This document shows positions 42,449 to 51,427 of a DNA stretch of 64,000 nucleotides, piece by piece. The translations under genes and the position numbers were made by a program. Position 1 is the first letter of the stretch, and each line of letters starts with the position of its first letter. Source of the stretch: Bifidobacterium panos. GTDB taxonomy: Bacteria > Actinomycetota > Actinomycetes > Actinomycetales > Bifidobacteriaceae. The stretch covers positions 23,982 to 87,981 of the forward strand of contig NZ_JAAIIJ010000018.1 of NCBI RefSeq assembly GCF_012932445.1, in the 5' to 3' direction. A model generated the notes under the pieces. It did no database searches and was not told the DNA's origin. It worked only from the letters and a program-made list of their open reading frames with translations.

Positions 42449-43615
42449 TTATGTCAAGCGCGAACGCACCGAGCGCATCAGATAGTCGACAAGTTCGCGG
42501 CGAGACACGCCGGTCTGCCGCTTCAGCGGGTCGACGCGCTTGACAGCTGACTTGACGGCCTTGTCGCTCATCTTCTCGCGCGAGGTGTTGAGCACGCGGC
42601 TCATTTTTTCGGCATCGATGTCATAGGCGAGCGTGACATGGTGCAGAATCGCGCCGTTTGCTTGGGCGGGGGGCTCGTCAGTGGCGGTGGCGGTGATAGC
42701 GGCAGGCGCGGGACGCGGGAAACGCCGGGCCGCCGCTCCTCCGATTTTGCCGTATTGCGAGACGATGTCGTTGAGGCCACGGAAGCCCACATCGAGATGC
42801 AATCCGCGCAATGCTTCCACCAGCCAGCGGTCGCACAACCGATAGGATTGCTCGGCGGTCAGTCCTTCGACGAACTCAAGGGGCGCATAGAGCGAATAGG
42901 TGACGGTGTTGCCCGGTTCGATGAACATCGCTCCGCCGCCGGTGCATCGGCGCACCACGGCGAAACCTTCGGCGCGGGCCACATCCTCGCGCACCTCGTC
43001 GGGAATCGACTGGAAGCGACCGACCACCACGCATGGCGCGCTCCACTGCCAGAAACGCAACGTCGGGGGCCTTGTGCCCGAGGCCACTTCGCGCGCCCAC
43101 TGCTCGTCCACGGCCATCTGTTCGGCGGGCGAACGCGGCTCGTCAAGCACGACATGCAGATTGCGCAACAGGCGTTGCCAGCGAGCCTCGTAATCGACGC
43201 TTTGCCGCTCGTTTTTTACCAGTATCGGCGTTTTATATGAGACGCTCGCACTCGTCCTGCTGCTGCACGCGAGCGCGCGTGCGAACGCCGTCGCAATGGC
43301 CTCGGCATTCGTGCCGACCAAGTGGGCATCGGCATGCCGCGCCATCACCTGCGCCACAAGCCGCGAGATATCGCCGCAAGCAATCGAAGAGTCGGAGTCG
43401 TCAGCCTGCATGAGAAGACCATCCTCATGATGGGCGCCGGCGAAAGAACCCAATGCCGTTTCGATGTCGCGCAACAGCGCATCGGCTGCCTCGTCGCTGG
43501 CGGCATCCACGAAAAAATCGCCATCGAGGCGGCATTGCCAATGGCCACCGACGCGCATAAGAGAAACCCCGACGAGCTTGCCGCCGGGGGTTTTCGATTC
43601 TCCTCGCATAGTCAC
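42449..43615 (-). CDS. Lipoate-protein ligase family protein with N-terminal accessory domain
   Basis: 388 residues. The C-terminal two thirds is an LplA-type catalytic domain: FWQWSAPCVVVGRFQ, VRRCTGGGAMFIEPGNTVTYSLY and the lysine in NDIVSQYGKIGGAA. The first about 120 residues (KTPGGKLVGVSL, RLDGDFFVDAASDEAADALLRDIETALG) resemble the LplB/C-terminal accessory domain, here placed at the N-terminus. It would attach lipoate (or octanoate) to E2/GcvH proteins. A linker RFPRPAPAAITATATDEPPAQANG interrupts the catalytic domain. Confidence 0.82.
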   Translation of the reverse strand: MTMRGESKTPGGKLVGVSLMRVGGHWQCRLDGDFFVDAASDEAADALLRDIETALGSFAGAHHEDGLLMQADDSDSSIACGDISRLVAQVMARHADAHLVGTNAEAIATAFARALACSSRTSASVSYKTPILVKNERQSVDYEARWQRLLRNLHVVLDEPRSPAEQMAVDEQWAREVASGTRPPTLRFWQWSAPCVVVGRFQSIPDEVREDVARAEGFAVVRRCTGGGAMFIEPGNTVTYSLYAPLEFVEGLTAEQSYRLCDRWLVEALRGLHLDVGFRGLNDIVSQYGKIGGAAARRFPRPAPAAITATATDEPPAQANGAILHHVTLAYDIDAEKMSRVLNTSREKMSDKAVKSAVKRVDPLKRQTGVSRRELVDYLMRSVRSRLT

Positions 43616-43629
43616 GAAAAAGCGGAACC

Positions 43630-44085
43630 TCAGTCCTTCAATTCCATGCCTTGCCCATCCCGATGCCAGTTGGAGCCGTACGAGGAGCTGATGATCAGAA
43701 TGCCTTCGACCAAGCCCCAGATATATGCGGCAATCGGGCCAAGACCCAGCAAAACCCAGCCCAGCAGGGTGAGCAACAGCTGAGCGACGGCTTTGCCGGT
43801 ATATCCCAGATAGAAGTTATGCACGCCGAACTCGCCGAGGAAGATGCCGAACAGGCCGGCGGCTATCTTGGACTTCTGCGCGGGGTAGACCGGCTGGGGC
43901 TGGTAGCCCTGCTGCGAGTACGGCTGATAGCCGGGCTGGGTGTAGTACGGCTGGCCCTGAGGAGGCTGCTGCTGGTAGGCGGACTGAGTATATTCCTGAG
44001 CCGGCTGCTGGGCTGACTGCTGAGTATAAGCGGGATCGGTTGGGGCAGACTGCGGCGCTTGGCCGTTCGTATTGAAATCACTCAT
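43630..44085 (-). CDS. TM2-domain protein with Gln/Pro/Tyr-rich N-terminus
   Basis: 151 residues. The first 70 are low complexity (repeats like YQPQPVY, QGYQPY, QPYYTQ) and probably cytoplasmic. Residues 71-133 are a TM2 domain: KSKIAAGLFGIFLGEFGVHNFYLGYTGKAVAQLLLTLLGWVLLG, with two membrane helices and the conserved HNFYLG turn. Function is unknown. ATG 44085 chosen; 44103 is also in frame. The gene is 62 bp downstream of leuB. Confidence 0.88.
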   Translation of the reverse strand: MSDFNTNGQAPQSAPTDPAYTQQSAQQPAQEYTQSAYQQQPPQGQPYYTQPGYQPYSQQGYQPQPVYPAQKSKIAAGLFGIFLGEFGVHNFYLGYTGKAVAQLLLTLLGWVLLGLGPIAAYIWGLVEGILIISSSYGSNWHRDGQGMELKD

Positions 44086-44147
44086 GATTCGAGAATACTC
44101 CATAGGGGGTGTGCCGGCGAGCGCGGCCGCGTCCACCCGCATATTGT

Positions 44148-45194
44148 TCACATGCGCGCGAGAATGTCGCGACCCACTTGGTCGGTGGAGCGCACGGTGG
44201 AGCCCAGTTCCTCGATGTCCGCCTCCACGGCCGCATCGATGCGCGCGGCGGCCTCGTCGAAGCCGAGGTGTCGCAGCAGCATGGCGGCGGAGAGGATCGC
44301 GGCCGTCGGGTTGGCCTTGTTCTGGCCGGCGATGTCGGGCGCGGAACCGTGAATCGGCTCGAACATGGACGGGTATTCGTTGGAGGCGTTGATGCAGCCG
44401 GAGGCGGAATAGCCCACGCCGCCGACCACCGCGCCGGCCTCGTCGGTCAGGATGTCTCCGAAGAGGTTGTCGGTCAGGATCACGTCGAATCTGGACGGGT
44501 CGGACACCAGGAAGATGGTGGCCGCGTCGATGTGCGAGTAGTCGTGGGAGACTTCCGGATATTCGGCCGACACTTTGTCGACAAGGCGCTGCCACATGTC
44601 GCCGGCGTTGACCAGCACGTTCTTCTTGTGCACCAGGGTGACGTGCTTCCTGCGCTTCATGGCCAGTTGGAAGGCGTAGCGCACCACGCGCTCGACGCCA
44701 TAGGCGGTGTTGATGGAGACTTCGGTGGCCACCTCGTTGGCAGTGCCGCGGCGGACGGCGCCGCCCGCCCCGCAATACAGGCCCTCGGTGCCCTCGCGCA
44801 CCACCACGAAATCGATGTCGCCGGGGTTGGCCAGCGGCGAGGTGACGCCCTTGTACAGCTTGGAGGGGCGCAGGTTCACGTATTGATCGAGGTCGAAGCG
44901 GAGTTTGAGCAACAGGCCGCGTTCGAGAATGCCAGCCTTGATGCGCGGATCGCCGACGGCGCCAAGCAGGATGGCGTCGGTTTTCTTGATGCGTTCCTCT
45001 TCGTCCTCGGGCAGGATCGCGCCGTCCCTAAGATAGCGCTCGGCACCCAAATCGAACTGTTCATAGCTGAACTCGGCCACGCCTTCGGCGGCCTTTTCCA
45101 GCGCCTTCTGCGCCCAGGGGGTGACTTCTTTGCCGATGCCGTCGCCCGGAATGACGGCGATGGTGTATTTCTTCGTTACGCTGTTATCAGTCAT
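44148..45194 (-). CDS. leuB: 3-isopropylmalate dehydrogenase
   Basis: 348 residues: [13 protein letters not shown] at the N-terminus, substrate arginines in [21 protein letters not shown], the metal-binding [17 protein letters not shown] and the NAD site [20 protein letters not shown]. It oxidises and decarboxylates 3-isopropylmalate in leucine synthesis. It is the compact actinobacterial form. ATG 45194 chosen over a longer frame to 45266, which would reach into the DUF4411 remnant. It lies only 49 bp from that remnant, so its promoter must be close or inside it. Confidence 0.95.
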   Translation of the reverse strand: MTDNSVTKKYTIAVIPGDGIGKEVTPWAQKALEKAAEGVAEFSYEQFDLGAERYLRDGAILPEDEEERIKKTDAILLGAVGDPRIKAGILERGLLLKLRFDLDQYVNLRPSKLYKGVTSPLANPGDIDFVVVREGTEGLYCGAGGAVRRGTANEVATEVSINTAYGVERVVRYAFQLAMKRRKHVTLVHKKNVLVNAGDMWQRLVDKVSAEYPEVSHDYSHIDAATIFLVSDPSRFDVILTDNLFGDILTDEAGAVVGGVGYSASGCINASNEYPSMFEPIHGSAPDIAGQNKANPTAAILSAAMLLRHLGFDEAAARIDAAVEADIEELGSTVRSTDQVGRDILARM

Positions 45195-45243
45195 GATTCG
45201 AGACGTTACACGCGCCCAGACGCCACACATCTTCACCCGCTCA

Positions 45244-45441
45244 TCAAATGGACAAACAGCCAACATGCGAGCGCATCATCAGCCTGACCTGCGAGAGGAT
45301 GCCGACTTCGCCACTTACCACCAACTGCTCCAGCCGCACCCAAAATTGTTGAGACAACCCAAAATCAGGACGGTAATAATCGTTATGGGGATTAATCAAA
45401 CAGTTCGAGTCAATCAGGAATGCCGGTTGCGCCATCGTCAC
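45244..45441 (-). pseudogene. Truncated DUF4411 (PIN-like) toxin
   Basis: 65 residues, MTMAQPAFLIDSNCLINPHNDYYRPDFGLSQQFWVRLEQLVVSGEVGILSQV, the N-terminal third of DUF4411 proteins (usually about 160 residues), including the first acidic residue of the PIN site. The rest is lost; the last 12 residues ([11 protein letters not shown]) look out of frame. It overlaps the end of the ImmA/IrrE gene by 4 bp, the usual toxin position. Confidence 0.75.
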
Positions 45442-46613
45442 CGCACCCCCATCGATTCAAGAATCCTGGGAAACGTCTTGCGATTGCTGCCGGTGAGACG
45501 GTAGGCATCAACATAGGAGGTGCGCCCTTCGGACACACTCGCCGCAAGCCGCTCCGCAAAACGATGATCCAACCGGGACTGCTTGGTGTTGTAGTAGTCG
45601 CCGCCCGTACTGCCATGCGCGTCACGCTGCTCCCACTGGCGCAGGCTTTCATCGGCGATGTTTCGATACATCTCTTCGGAAATGAGCTTGCCATCCAGCG
45701 CACGACGAGCGATGACCACCGGGGAGGCGGGAAACTCCTTCGCAAGATTCATGACCGTCTCACGCGCATCGGCATCATCATTCATGGCACGCTGCCACCG
45801 CACGGAGAACAGTTCCCGGGGAACCAGCAATTCCGCCGCCACGGCGTTGCACAACACCTCGACCGGGACGTTGCTCGTGTAGTGGTAAACATCGTTATAG
45901 ATTTCCTCGACCCCCACCCATATATGGGCGATTTCATGAGCCAAGGAGAACAGTTGCCCACAGTGGCTGTCGGTCCGGTTGATGAAAACCAGAGGGGCAT
46001 ATTCGTCAATCAACGCGAACGCTCGAAATTCACGCGCATCAAGCGGCCGATGCGTATTGTCGCCTACGATGCCGTTCAACATCACCACCACACGGGCGTC
46101 CTCGCAACGCTTGCGCAACAACGCGAACGCTTCCTCGATAGGCAACCTCCTGCCCTTCCTGTCAAACCAATCAGGAGAGAGCCCTAGCATCTGACGGATT
46201 CTTTGCGTCAGCATCGCGGCATCGACACTGCCCACCGGGCAGGAACCCACGAATGGCAACCTTTCCAATCCTGTTTCCAACGCATCCTGCCGCACCCAAT
46301 CCTGCACAGTCTGCATATCAGTCAGGGTATCGACCAATTCACGGGACGGCTTCGTGATGGAAGCGTTGGCGATCGTGCGATGGGCAAACACTGGAGGCGT
46401 GTCTTCGATCGGCTCGTCAAGAAAGAAATAGCCGAACGGAACCCTCAGTTTACGGCTGAACCGAGAAAGCTGATTGACAGTCGGGGCGGACTCTCCCGCC
46501 CGCCAACGCTCGATATTACGATGGTCATCAGGGGTGAGGCTTCCCAAAAAACCGATCCTAGTGACCCAATCCCAAATGGAGACATCCACAGGCACACGCA
46601 CGCTCGCAACCAT
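45438..46613 (-). CDS. ImmA/IrrE-type metallopeptidase with N-terminal HTH (antitoxin partner)
   Basis: 391 residues. An XRE-like HTH start (IGFLGSLTPDDHRNIERWRAGESAPTVNQLSRFSRKLRVPFGYFFLDEP) precedes a zinc peptidase domain with FSLAHEIAHIWVG and the downstream CNAVAAELLVP. Such proteins regulate HTH repressors by cleavage or pair with DUF4411 toxins. ATG 46613 has AAGGAG 9 nt upstream; 46631 is an alternative. With its toxin truncated it may be an orphan. Confidence 0.85.
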   Translation of the reverse strand: MVASVRVPVDVSIWDWVTRIGFLGSLTPDDHRNIERWRAGESAPTVNQLSRFSRKLRVPFGYFFLDEPIEDTPPVFAHRTIANASITKPSRELVDTLTDMQTVQDWVRQDALETGLERLPFVGSCPVGSVDAAMLTQRIRQMLGLSPDWFDRKGRRLPIEEAFALLRKRCEDARVVVMLNGIVGDNTHRPLDAREFRAFALIDEYAPLVFINRTDSHCGQLFSLAHEIAHIWVGVEEIYNDVYHYTSNVPVEVLCNAVAAELLVPRELFSVRWQRAMNDDADARETVMNLAKEFPASPVVIARRALDGKLISEEMYRNIADESLRQWEQRDAHGSTGGDYYNTKQSRLDHRFAERLAASVSEGRTSYVDAYRLTGSNRKTFPRILESMGVR

Positions 46614-46787
46614 GTCAGCTGCTCCTTCCATGCGTAGTCCCCGGCGACGGAGTGGACAATCATTTCAGCGGGCTTACTCTATCGAGTTCTATCGAAGTCC
46701 CGAGCTCACTCCTGTTTTAAGAGCATAACCGTTCTTTGTGACACGAGCGCGCCTTGAATGTTGTATTCGAACTGAAAAATTGGGGGT

Positions 46788-47118
46788 TATAGGAACTAAA
46801 CGTGGTGCTTAAGTTTCGAGTGAGGCCTTGCGGGAGTAGGCGTGTCGGGCTGGTTTTAATGGAGGGCTCCATTAAAACGGGGCTTTATGGGGGCCTCGCG
46901 TTCGCATGGCCGTATGCGATCGAAGCCGAAGAAGGCGCGTCTGTGCCCCGTGTGCGGCAGTCCGATGAAGAAGAATGGCAAGCCCGACAACCCCTATGAC
47001 ACCGGCATCCAAGACAACAATCACGACGACCCGTCCAGCGAACCGGGATTCTACAACCGCAAAGGACACGTCCACTAGCCAAAAGGAGGTGTCTTAAGCA
47101 CCACGTTTGGTTCCTATA
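46788..47118. mobile_element. MITE-like element with 26-bp terminal inverted repeats
   Basis: The repeat at 46788-46813 (TATAGGAACTAAACGTGGTG, then CTTAAG) is the inverse of 47093-47118 with one mismatch. Between them are a perfect 12-bp-arm palindrome at 46853-46878 (GTTTTAATGGAG and complement) and the start of a transposase gene. At about 330 bp it looks like an internally deleted insertion sequence. Confidence 0.72.
46914..47078 (+). pseudogene. Transposase N-terminal fragment inside the MITE
   Basis: MRSKPKKARLCPVCGSPMKKNGK matches the zinc-ribbon start of IS1249-like/IS256-group transposases in bifidobacteria. After NGK the sequence (PDNPYDTGIQDNNHDDPSSEP) is unlike a transposase and ends at 47078. 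The upstream in-frame ATG 46887 is less convincing. Confidence 0.55.
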
Positions 47119-47299
47119 GGCCAAAATTGGCCTATAACCTGCCGGCCACCCGCATAGCGCGGGAGCCGGCCCCCATGATGCACAGGGAATCCGGCTCCTA
47201 CTTCCATTTCCTCCTCGGAGGCTGGCTTACTGGTAAGTGTATACCATTCGTCTGACGGCCGTAGCCTGATGCCGCCCACGGGCTAAATTGCAGCGTGAA

Positions 47300-47881
47300 T
47301 CACGCGAGATGGCGCAAATCCAGTTCGCGCATGTCCAAGGTCTTGAGGAATGAGGAGAAGCCCCGACGACCACGCTGCTCATCTCCGATAGCTCCAAGCA
47401 CTTGATCCGCTATCCACAGCCGGGCATCGGAAGAGCCCGGGGCAAAGTCCACACGGAGCCGGCTGATAAAACGCCTGCTCCGCAATCCACGGACGAACAC
47501 GAGATCCCTGTCATCTTGACTGGCTTCGCGTGATTCCAGAATGAGACGCGAGACCCCGTACTCCCTCTCCAGCGCGGGCAGCAAGAGTTCGAGGCATTTC
47601 CGCCGAGCGCGTTCGGAAGTGACCATACCATCCAAAGGTGTTGCGGCTACTACGATATGAGGCAGCGACAACGTCTCGATGATGGGGATGGATTTGCGTT
47701 TCTCCGAAAGCGTCATGTCGCGCCAATGCAGCTTGGGGACTTTTCGCTTGGTCGCGGAGAACAGTTGGTTGCGAATATTACGTTCTTCAAGTCCGCAGAT
47801 GCAAGCGCCCATGTAATATGTTGGGGTGACGCCGCCTTGGGTTTGCACGCTTTCGTCACCCCATGCGATCAGTTCGCTCAT
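47300..47881 (-). CDS. Uncharacterised protein, DUF3800-like
   Basis: 193 residues. The opening MSELIAWGDESVQTQGGVTPTYYMGACICGLEE has the D-E-S core of DUF3800 proteins, and later blocks (KLHWRDMTLSEKRKSIPIIETL, RLILESREASQDDRDL) fit an RNase H-like fold. The assignment is tentative. It overlaps the upstream winged-helix gene by 4 bp (ATGA), so the two form a translationally coupled pair. No membrane segments. Confidence 0.6.
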   Translation of the reverse strand: MSELIAWGDESVQTQGGVTPTYYMGACICGLEERNIRNQLFSATKRKVPKLHWRDMTLSEKRKSIPIIETLSLPHIVVAATPLDGMVTSERARRKCLELLLPALEREYGVSRLILESREASQDDRDLVFVRGLRSRRFISRLRVDFAPGSSDARLWIADQVLGAIGDEQRGRRGFSSFLKTLDMRELDLRHLA

Positions 47882-48663
47882 GCTTCTCCTCCTTTCGTCC
47901 CATGCGTGCGCCGCCGCGAATCCAACGTTTGTTTGTCGAATGGGGGGTAGACATAATATTCGTTCACCGTGGCGATTCCCGTTGGGCTCAGCGGAGCTTC
48001 CTTGCGGTGTTGTTCCTTGCGGATCAGGCCAATGTTCTGCAGTTCACGCAAGCCACGCTCGGCGGTGTCTGCGGACCATCCGTACCATTCCGGCATGCGC
48101 TCCGCCGGAAGCTCGCATGGTGATTTTTCGCCAAGAACGACGAGGAACATTGCCAGGGCGGGCAGGCTGATTCTCTCGTCGAAGCGGCTCTTCCAGAAAT
48201 CGTGGGACAATCGTATATACCGGCTTGTTGGCCGCTGATATTCCTCGCCCGATCCGTCCTGCGCAAGTAGTTTGACCTTGATTTTGCGCTCTTTGCCGCA
48301 ACGGGATTTCTCAATCAGATCCCGTTTTTGAAGTCGCGAGAGAATTCTCGTAGCGGCAGCCTTTGCAGTTACAACGCTACCGGCCGTTTCTGAGCATCCA
48401 AAGGCACGAGCCCATGTTTGCAGGGGCAGCGATGTGTACCACTCGTTATCCGCGTCGGGACTACTCGCGGATGCCGCAATCAGCAAATAGGCTTTCAACC
48501 CCCTGAGATCCCCGTTCGTCACAAACTGGGACAGCACGCTGCTACGCTCCTCGCTTCCTCGGGGCTGCTGTATGAAAGACTTACTGATGGGAACAAAAGG
48601 GCGGTTGGCGTTCTCAAGAATGGCCTCGACCGTCTTTCTCCAATCGATTTGCTCCTCTACCAT
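47878..48663 (-). CDS. Winged-helix DNA-binding protein coupled to the DUF3800-like gene
   Basis: 261 residues. The segment about 60-130 (LRGLKAYLLIAASAS...WARAFGCSETAGSVVTAKAAATRILSRLQKRDLIEKSRCG) and a second about 155-215 (LPALAMFLVVLGEKSP...MPEWYGWSADTAERGLRELQNIGLIRKE) both read as winged helices, like plasmid RepA or replication-regulator proteins. Function is unknown. The pair sits in an accessory island. Confidence 0.65.
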   Translation of the reverse strand: MVEEQIDWRKTVEAILENANRPFVPISKSFIQQPRGSEERSSVLSQFVTNGDLRGLKAYLLIAASASSPDADNEWYTSLPLQTWARAFGCSETAGSVVTAKAAATRILSRLQKRDLIEKSRCGKERKIKVKLLAQDGSGEEYQRPTSRYIRLSHDFWKSRFDERISLPALAMFLVVLGEKSPCELPAERMPEWYGWSADTAERGLRELQNIGLIRKEQHRKEAPLSPTGIATVNEYYVYPPFDKQTLDSRRRTHGTKGGEA

Positions 48664-48985
48664 CGTTTTGCCTCATCTCAAGTATTGATTTCGTCTCACC
48701 ATATGCTATCGCGCCTAAGAGTTTTTCAAAACAAACAAGGCTAAGTTGATGATACGTTACAGCGGGTATATGTATATATCTTGACGATGTCTAATGTAAT
48801 AAACATGTATATGTCTTGGCATGTCTATAACAGGCAAACTCTATGGCGGCATCGTACAACTATCCGAAGTGAAAGCAGACTACACCTAGGGCAAAAGTTA
48901 ACCCCCATTTCGCCAGCTGAGCGAACTTGCCATATTTGCGCTAACGCTGTTCGCAGTTGTTATGCGGACTACTCTCATAAAACAT
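48664..48985. other. AT-rich intergenic stretch
   Basis: No gene recognised. It holds the upstream region of the winged-helix gene and runs of gtatatgtatatat and atgtatatgtct near 48767-48830. Nothing more can be said. Confidence 0.5.
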
Positions 48986-49514
48986 CTAGGAATATGGCGA
49001 AAGAATCGGCGCTTGGCGCGTCCCATGATGGGGCTGGAGAAGACGGCTGAGACGCGAACTGAGGGTGTTGATGTCGTTTGTGGCTTTGTTCAGGGGCTTG
49101 ATGTCGGTGGCCGTGTGCAGTGTGTTGCGGGCGGCGTCGAGTTGGGCGCCGAGTGATACACACGTCTCTCTGACGTTAGCGTTAGCGTCGGTTTCGGTGC
49201 GTTGGTAGAGGTCTTCGGCTTGGACGATGGCGTTTGAAAAGTTTCGCCTTGGCATTAGTGAGTCTGCGGGCTTGCTGTGATTGCTTGACGGCGGTGGTCG
49301 CCTTCGAGAGTTCGTCGAGGGCTGTCCTCGTTTGCTTGTTGCGTGCGCCCGCAGCATGAGCGTTCTCTTCGAGATGCACCGTGGAAAGGTCCTCCGCGCA
49401 GGGAAGAATCTCGTTCGTCGCGTGATGTTCGGCTACCTTGCGGAGGGAGGCCAATGCTTCGGGATTGGTCACGTCGATGTCGTCCAATGCCAGAAGGGGT
49501 TTGGCGTCGTCTAC
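48986..49514 (-). pseudogene. Frameshifted fragment of a helical (FIVAR-like) surface protein
   Basis: From a stop at 49515 the frame reads VDDAKPLLALDDIDVTNPEALASLRKVAEHH... to LTNAKAKL. There a TTTT run on the coding strand (AAAA at 49237-49240) breaks it. Dropping one base restores KLSNAIVQAEDLYQRTETDANANVRETCVSLGAQLDAARNTLHTATDIKPLNKATNDINTLSSRLSRLLQ. It is an all-helical, repeat-type sequence like FIVAR or coiled-coil adhesin segments. Both ends seem missing. Confidence 0.55.
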
Positions 49515-49699
49515 CTAGAGTTGTCCGACACCAACGCGACGTTTGGATTCTTAGCCAGCATGTTCTACCAATGCCTCTTCGGAGCCTTGGTCAGGAAAGC
49601 TGACCACAAGGACGGCGGCAGGTTCGGCCGCGATGTGCATTGCCTCGCCAACATCGGCAAGATTTCCGCCATCTGCGGCAGATTGTTCAACTCCTACTT

Positions 49700-49770
49700 G
49701 GAAATATTTAGTAGTACTTAGTAGCACTTAGAACTATGTACTTCCAAGTACTTCCAAGTACTTGGAAGTA
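49700..49770. repeat. Decamer-phased repeats after the AlbA_2 gene
   Basis: Read on the minus strand from the stop, units AGTACTTGGA, AGTACTTGGA, AGTACATAGT and then TCTAAGTGCT, ACTAAGTACT, ACTAAATATT follow each other at 10-bp intervals. A perfect 22-bp palindrome lies at 49749-49770 (core ACTTCCAAGTACTTGGAAGT). The array begins about 9 bp after the stop codon. The rest of 49515-49699 shows no gene. Confidence 0.75.
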
Positions 49771-49778
49771 GGTCGAAG

Positions 49779-51224
49779 TTATTTAGCGGAATAATACTGC
49801 CTAGGGTCTCGTCGGCTGGATCCATGCCATGCAAGCAGCCCTCGCCCGGCCAGGGAATCAAGTGCGTTAAAGGCAGTTTTGGTGCTGACTGAGGCTTGTT
49901 GCGCCAAGGTCCGTGTGATCACTTTCCCGTCGCGCGCAACGATGTCCAGAGCCATGCGCTCCACGTCGGTGAAGTCGCGGTTATCGCTTTGATGGCTACC
50001 ATCTCTCGATACTATGTCGTTCGCGCCCACATAGGGCACGCGTCGGACGATGTCGTTGCGCAACACGAGTTTGACGACCATGCCGCTGGGCTCGCTGAAC
50101 TCGGGCGCGGGCAGGCCCAGTTCGTCCATCTCCTCGTACATGCGATGCACGCCCTCGTTGAGCTCACGCACCATCTCGAAGGATGTGAGCACATGGCAGA
50201 TCTTCGGATTACGCGCAAACCGGGTGGTACGCATGTTTTCCAAGGTCACCCTGTTGGGCAGAGTGCCCGGGCTGGTGATCTCCATGCGGTCGTCGAAGAT
50301 CATCACGCGCGTGTAATCGCCCTGCAGCGAGTAGTCGCGGTGCGCCACAGCGTTGACCAATCCTTCGAACCAAGCGAAGCGCGGATACTCGGACACCGTT
50401 TTGAACCGCACGTTGTCGTCGAGCACTTGGAAGTCGCGCAGCAACGCCTCGATTAGCGCTCCGGCCCGCTCGACCACGTTGACCAATGGACCGGAGAACT
50501 CCACATCCTTGGTGATATTCAGATTGCGTCCGGTGCGCAGCTCGGTGCCGTCCACGCGCAGCACCCGCACCCATGCTGAAGGTAGAAACCGCATCGGATC
50601 GGCGGCGAACAAAATCACGCCGGCATTCGTCAACTGACCGCCCCGCAGGAAATCGCGAGCTTCCAACAGACGCTCATCGCCCATGTTCTCTGCGCCGATG
50701 ACCCGCTTGTACCGTGCCAGAAACTCATGATCCACGTCGTTGATGTCCGCGCCGCCGCGCACCGGCTCGTCCTCGAAGCACAGCTGGCCCTTGTCATATT
50801 CCAGAGCCCGCACCTGCTCGCGATTCAAGCGCACGCTCTTATCCGCCTCACGTAGGTATACGTCGCCGCCAAGGCGTTTCTCGACCACATGGTTCGACGA
50901 GGGCGCCACGTCCAGCACCAGCGCCACATCGTCTTCACCGGCAGCGTTGACGCAGGGGATCCTTCTCGCTTGCATCACCGGGGCGGGTGCGCACAGTGTG
51001 ATTGACAACTGTTCGAAGGACTCGATTGGCTTGGCGTTTTCTCGCCTGAACCCCGTAACCGTGCCATCGTCCTCGATGCCGATGACCAGCTGCCCGCCCG
51101 AGGCGTTGGCAAACGCAATGACATGCCGTACCGCATCCTCCGGCTTGATCCTGGCGCTCTTGCGATCGAAATACTGTCCCTCTGGCATACGCGAGAATCG
51201 GGCAACCTCATCCGGCTGAACCAT
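49779..51224 (-). CDS. AlbA_2 (Schlafen-like) DNA-binding / HATPase_c_4 regulator
   Basis: 481 residues. An AlbA_2 domain (EGQYFDRKSARIKPEDAVRHVIAFANASGGQLVIGIEDDG) is followed by a linker and a GHKL-type HATPase_c_4 domain (EGLVNAVAHRDYSLQGDYTRVMIFDDRMEITSPGTLPNRVTLENM), then a C-terminal winged helix (LAQQASVSTKTAFNALDSLAGRGLL). The family (COG2865) includes RecG-related transcriptional regulators. ATG 51224 has AAAGGAGG. The end DPRQYYSAK resembles DPRQHYTSK of the next gene upstream. Confidence 0.88.
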   Translation of the reverse strand: MVQPDEVARFSRMPEGQYFDRKSARIKPEDAVRHVIAFANASGGQLVIGIEDDGTVTGFRRENAKPIESFEQLSITLCAPAPVMQARRIPCVNAAGEDDVALVLDVAPSSNHVVEKRLGGDVYLREADKSVRLNREQVRALEYDKGQLCFEDEPVRGGADINDVDHEFLARYKRVIGAENMGDERLLEARDFLRGGQLTNAGVILFAADPMRFLPSAWVRVLRVDGTELRTGRNLNITKDVEFSGPLVNVVERAGALIEALLRDFQVLDDNVRFKTVSEYPRFAWFEGLVNAVAHRDYSLQGDYTRVMIFDDRMEITSPGTLPNRVTLENMRTTRFARNPKICHVLTSFEMVRELNEGVHRMYEEMDELGLPAPEFSEPSGMVVKLVLRNDIVRRVPYVGANDIVSRDGSHQSDNRDFTDVERMALDIVARDGKVITRTLAQQASVSTKTAFNALDSLAGRGLLAWHGSSRRDPRQYYSAK

Positions 51225-51386
51225 CGCACCGACCTCCTTTACTTCACTGGCTTCTGTTCCAAGCCTACAAGCAAACAAGCCGGAGGGGCACGCGAGCGAA
51301 AGGAACGAACATGACCGGAAACACCACGGCAAGAACACAGGCCATCGAACTGGGAGAATACCTGCATGATTCCGCTGCAGTTTCGC

Positions 51387-51426
51387 ACAGTGCGGAGTAG
51401 TACGGAGTAATGCGGAGTAGTGCGGA
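51387..51426. repeat. Decamer-phased repeats after the HTH gene
   Basis: On the minus strand, directly after the stop, GTAGCTCCGC, ACTACTCCGC, ATTACTCCGT and ACTACTCCGC follow at exact 10-bp steps. The last codons of the gene (GCATTACACG) look like one more diverged unit. Confidence 0.75.
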
Positions 51427-51427
51427 G

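Noticed and set aside
43630..44775. A 381-codon minus-strand frame running through TM2 and the end of leuB
   Set aside because: Only the last 151 codons (TM2 protein) are real; the upstream part overlaps leuB in another frame.
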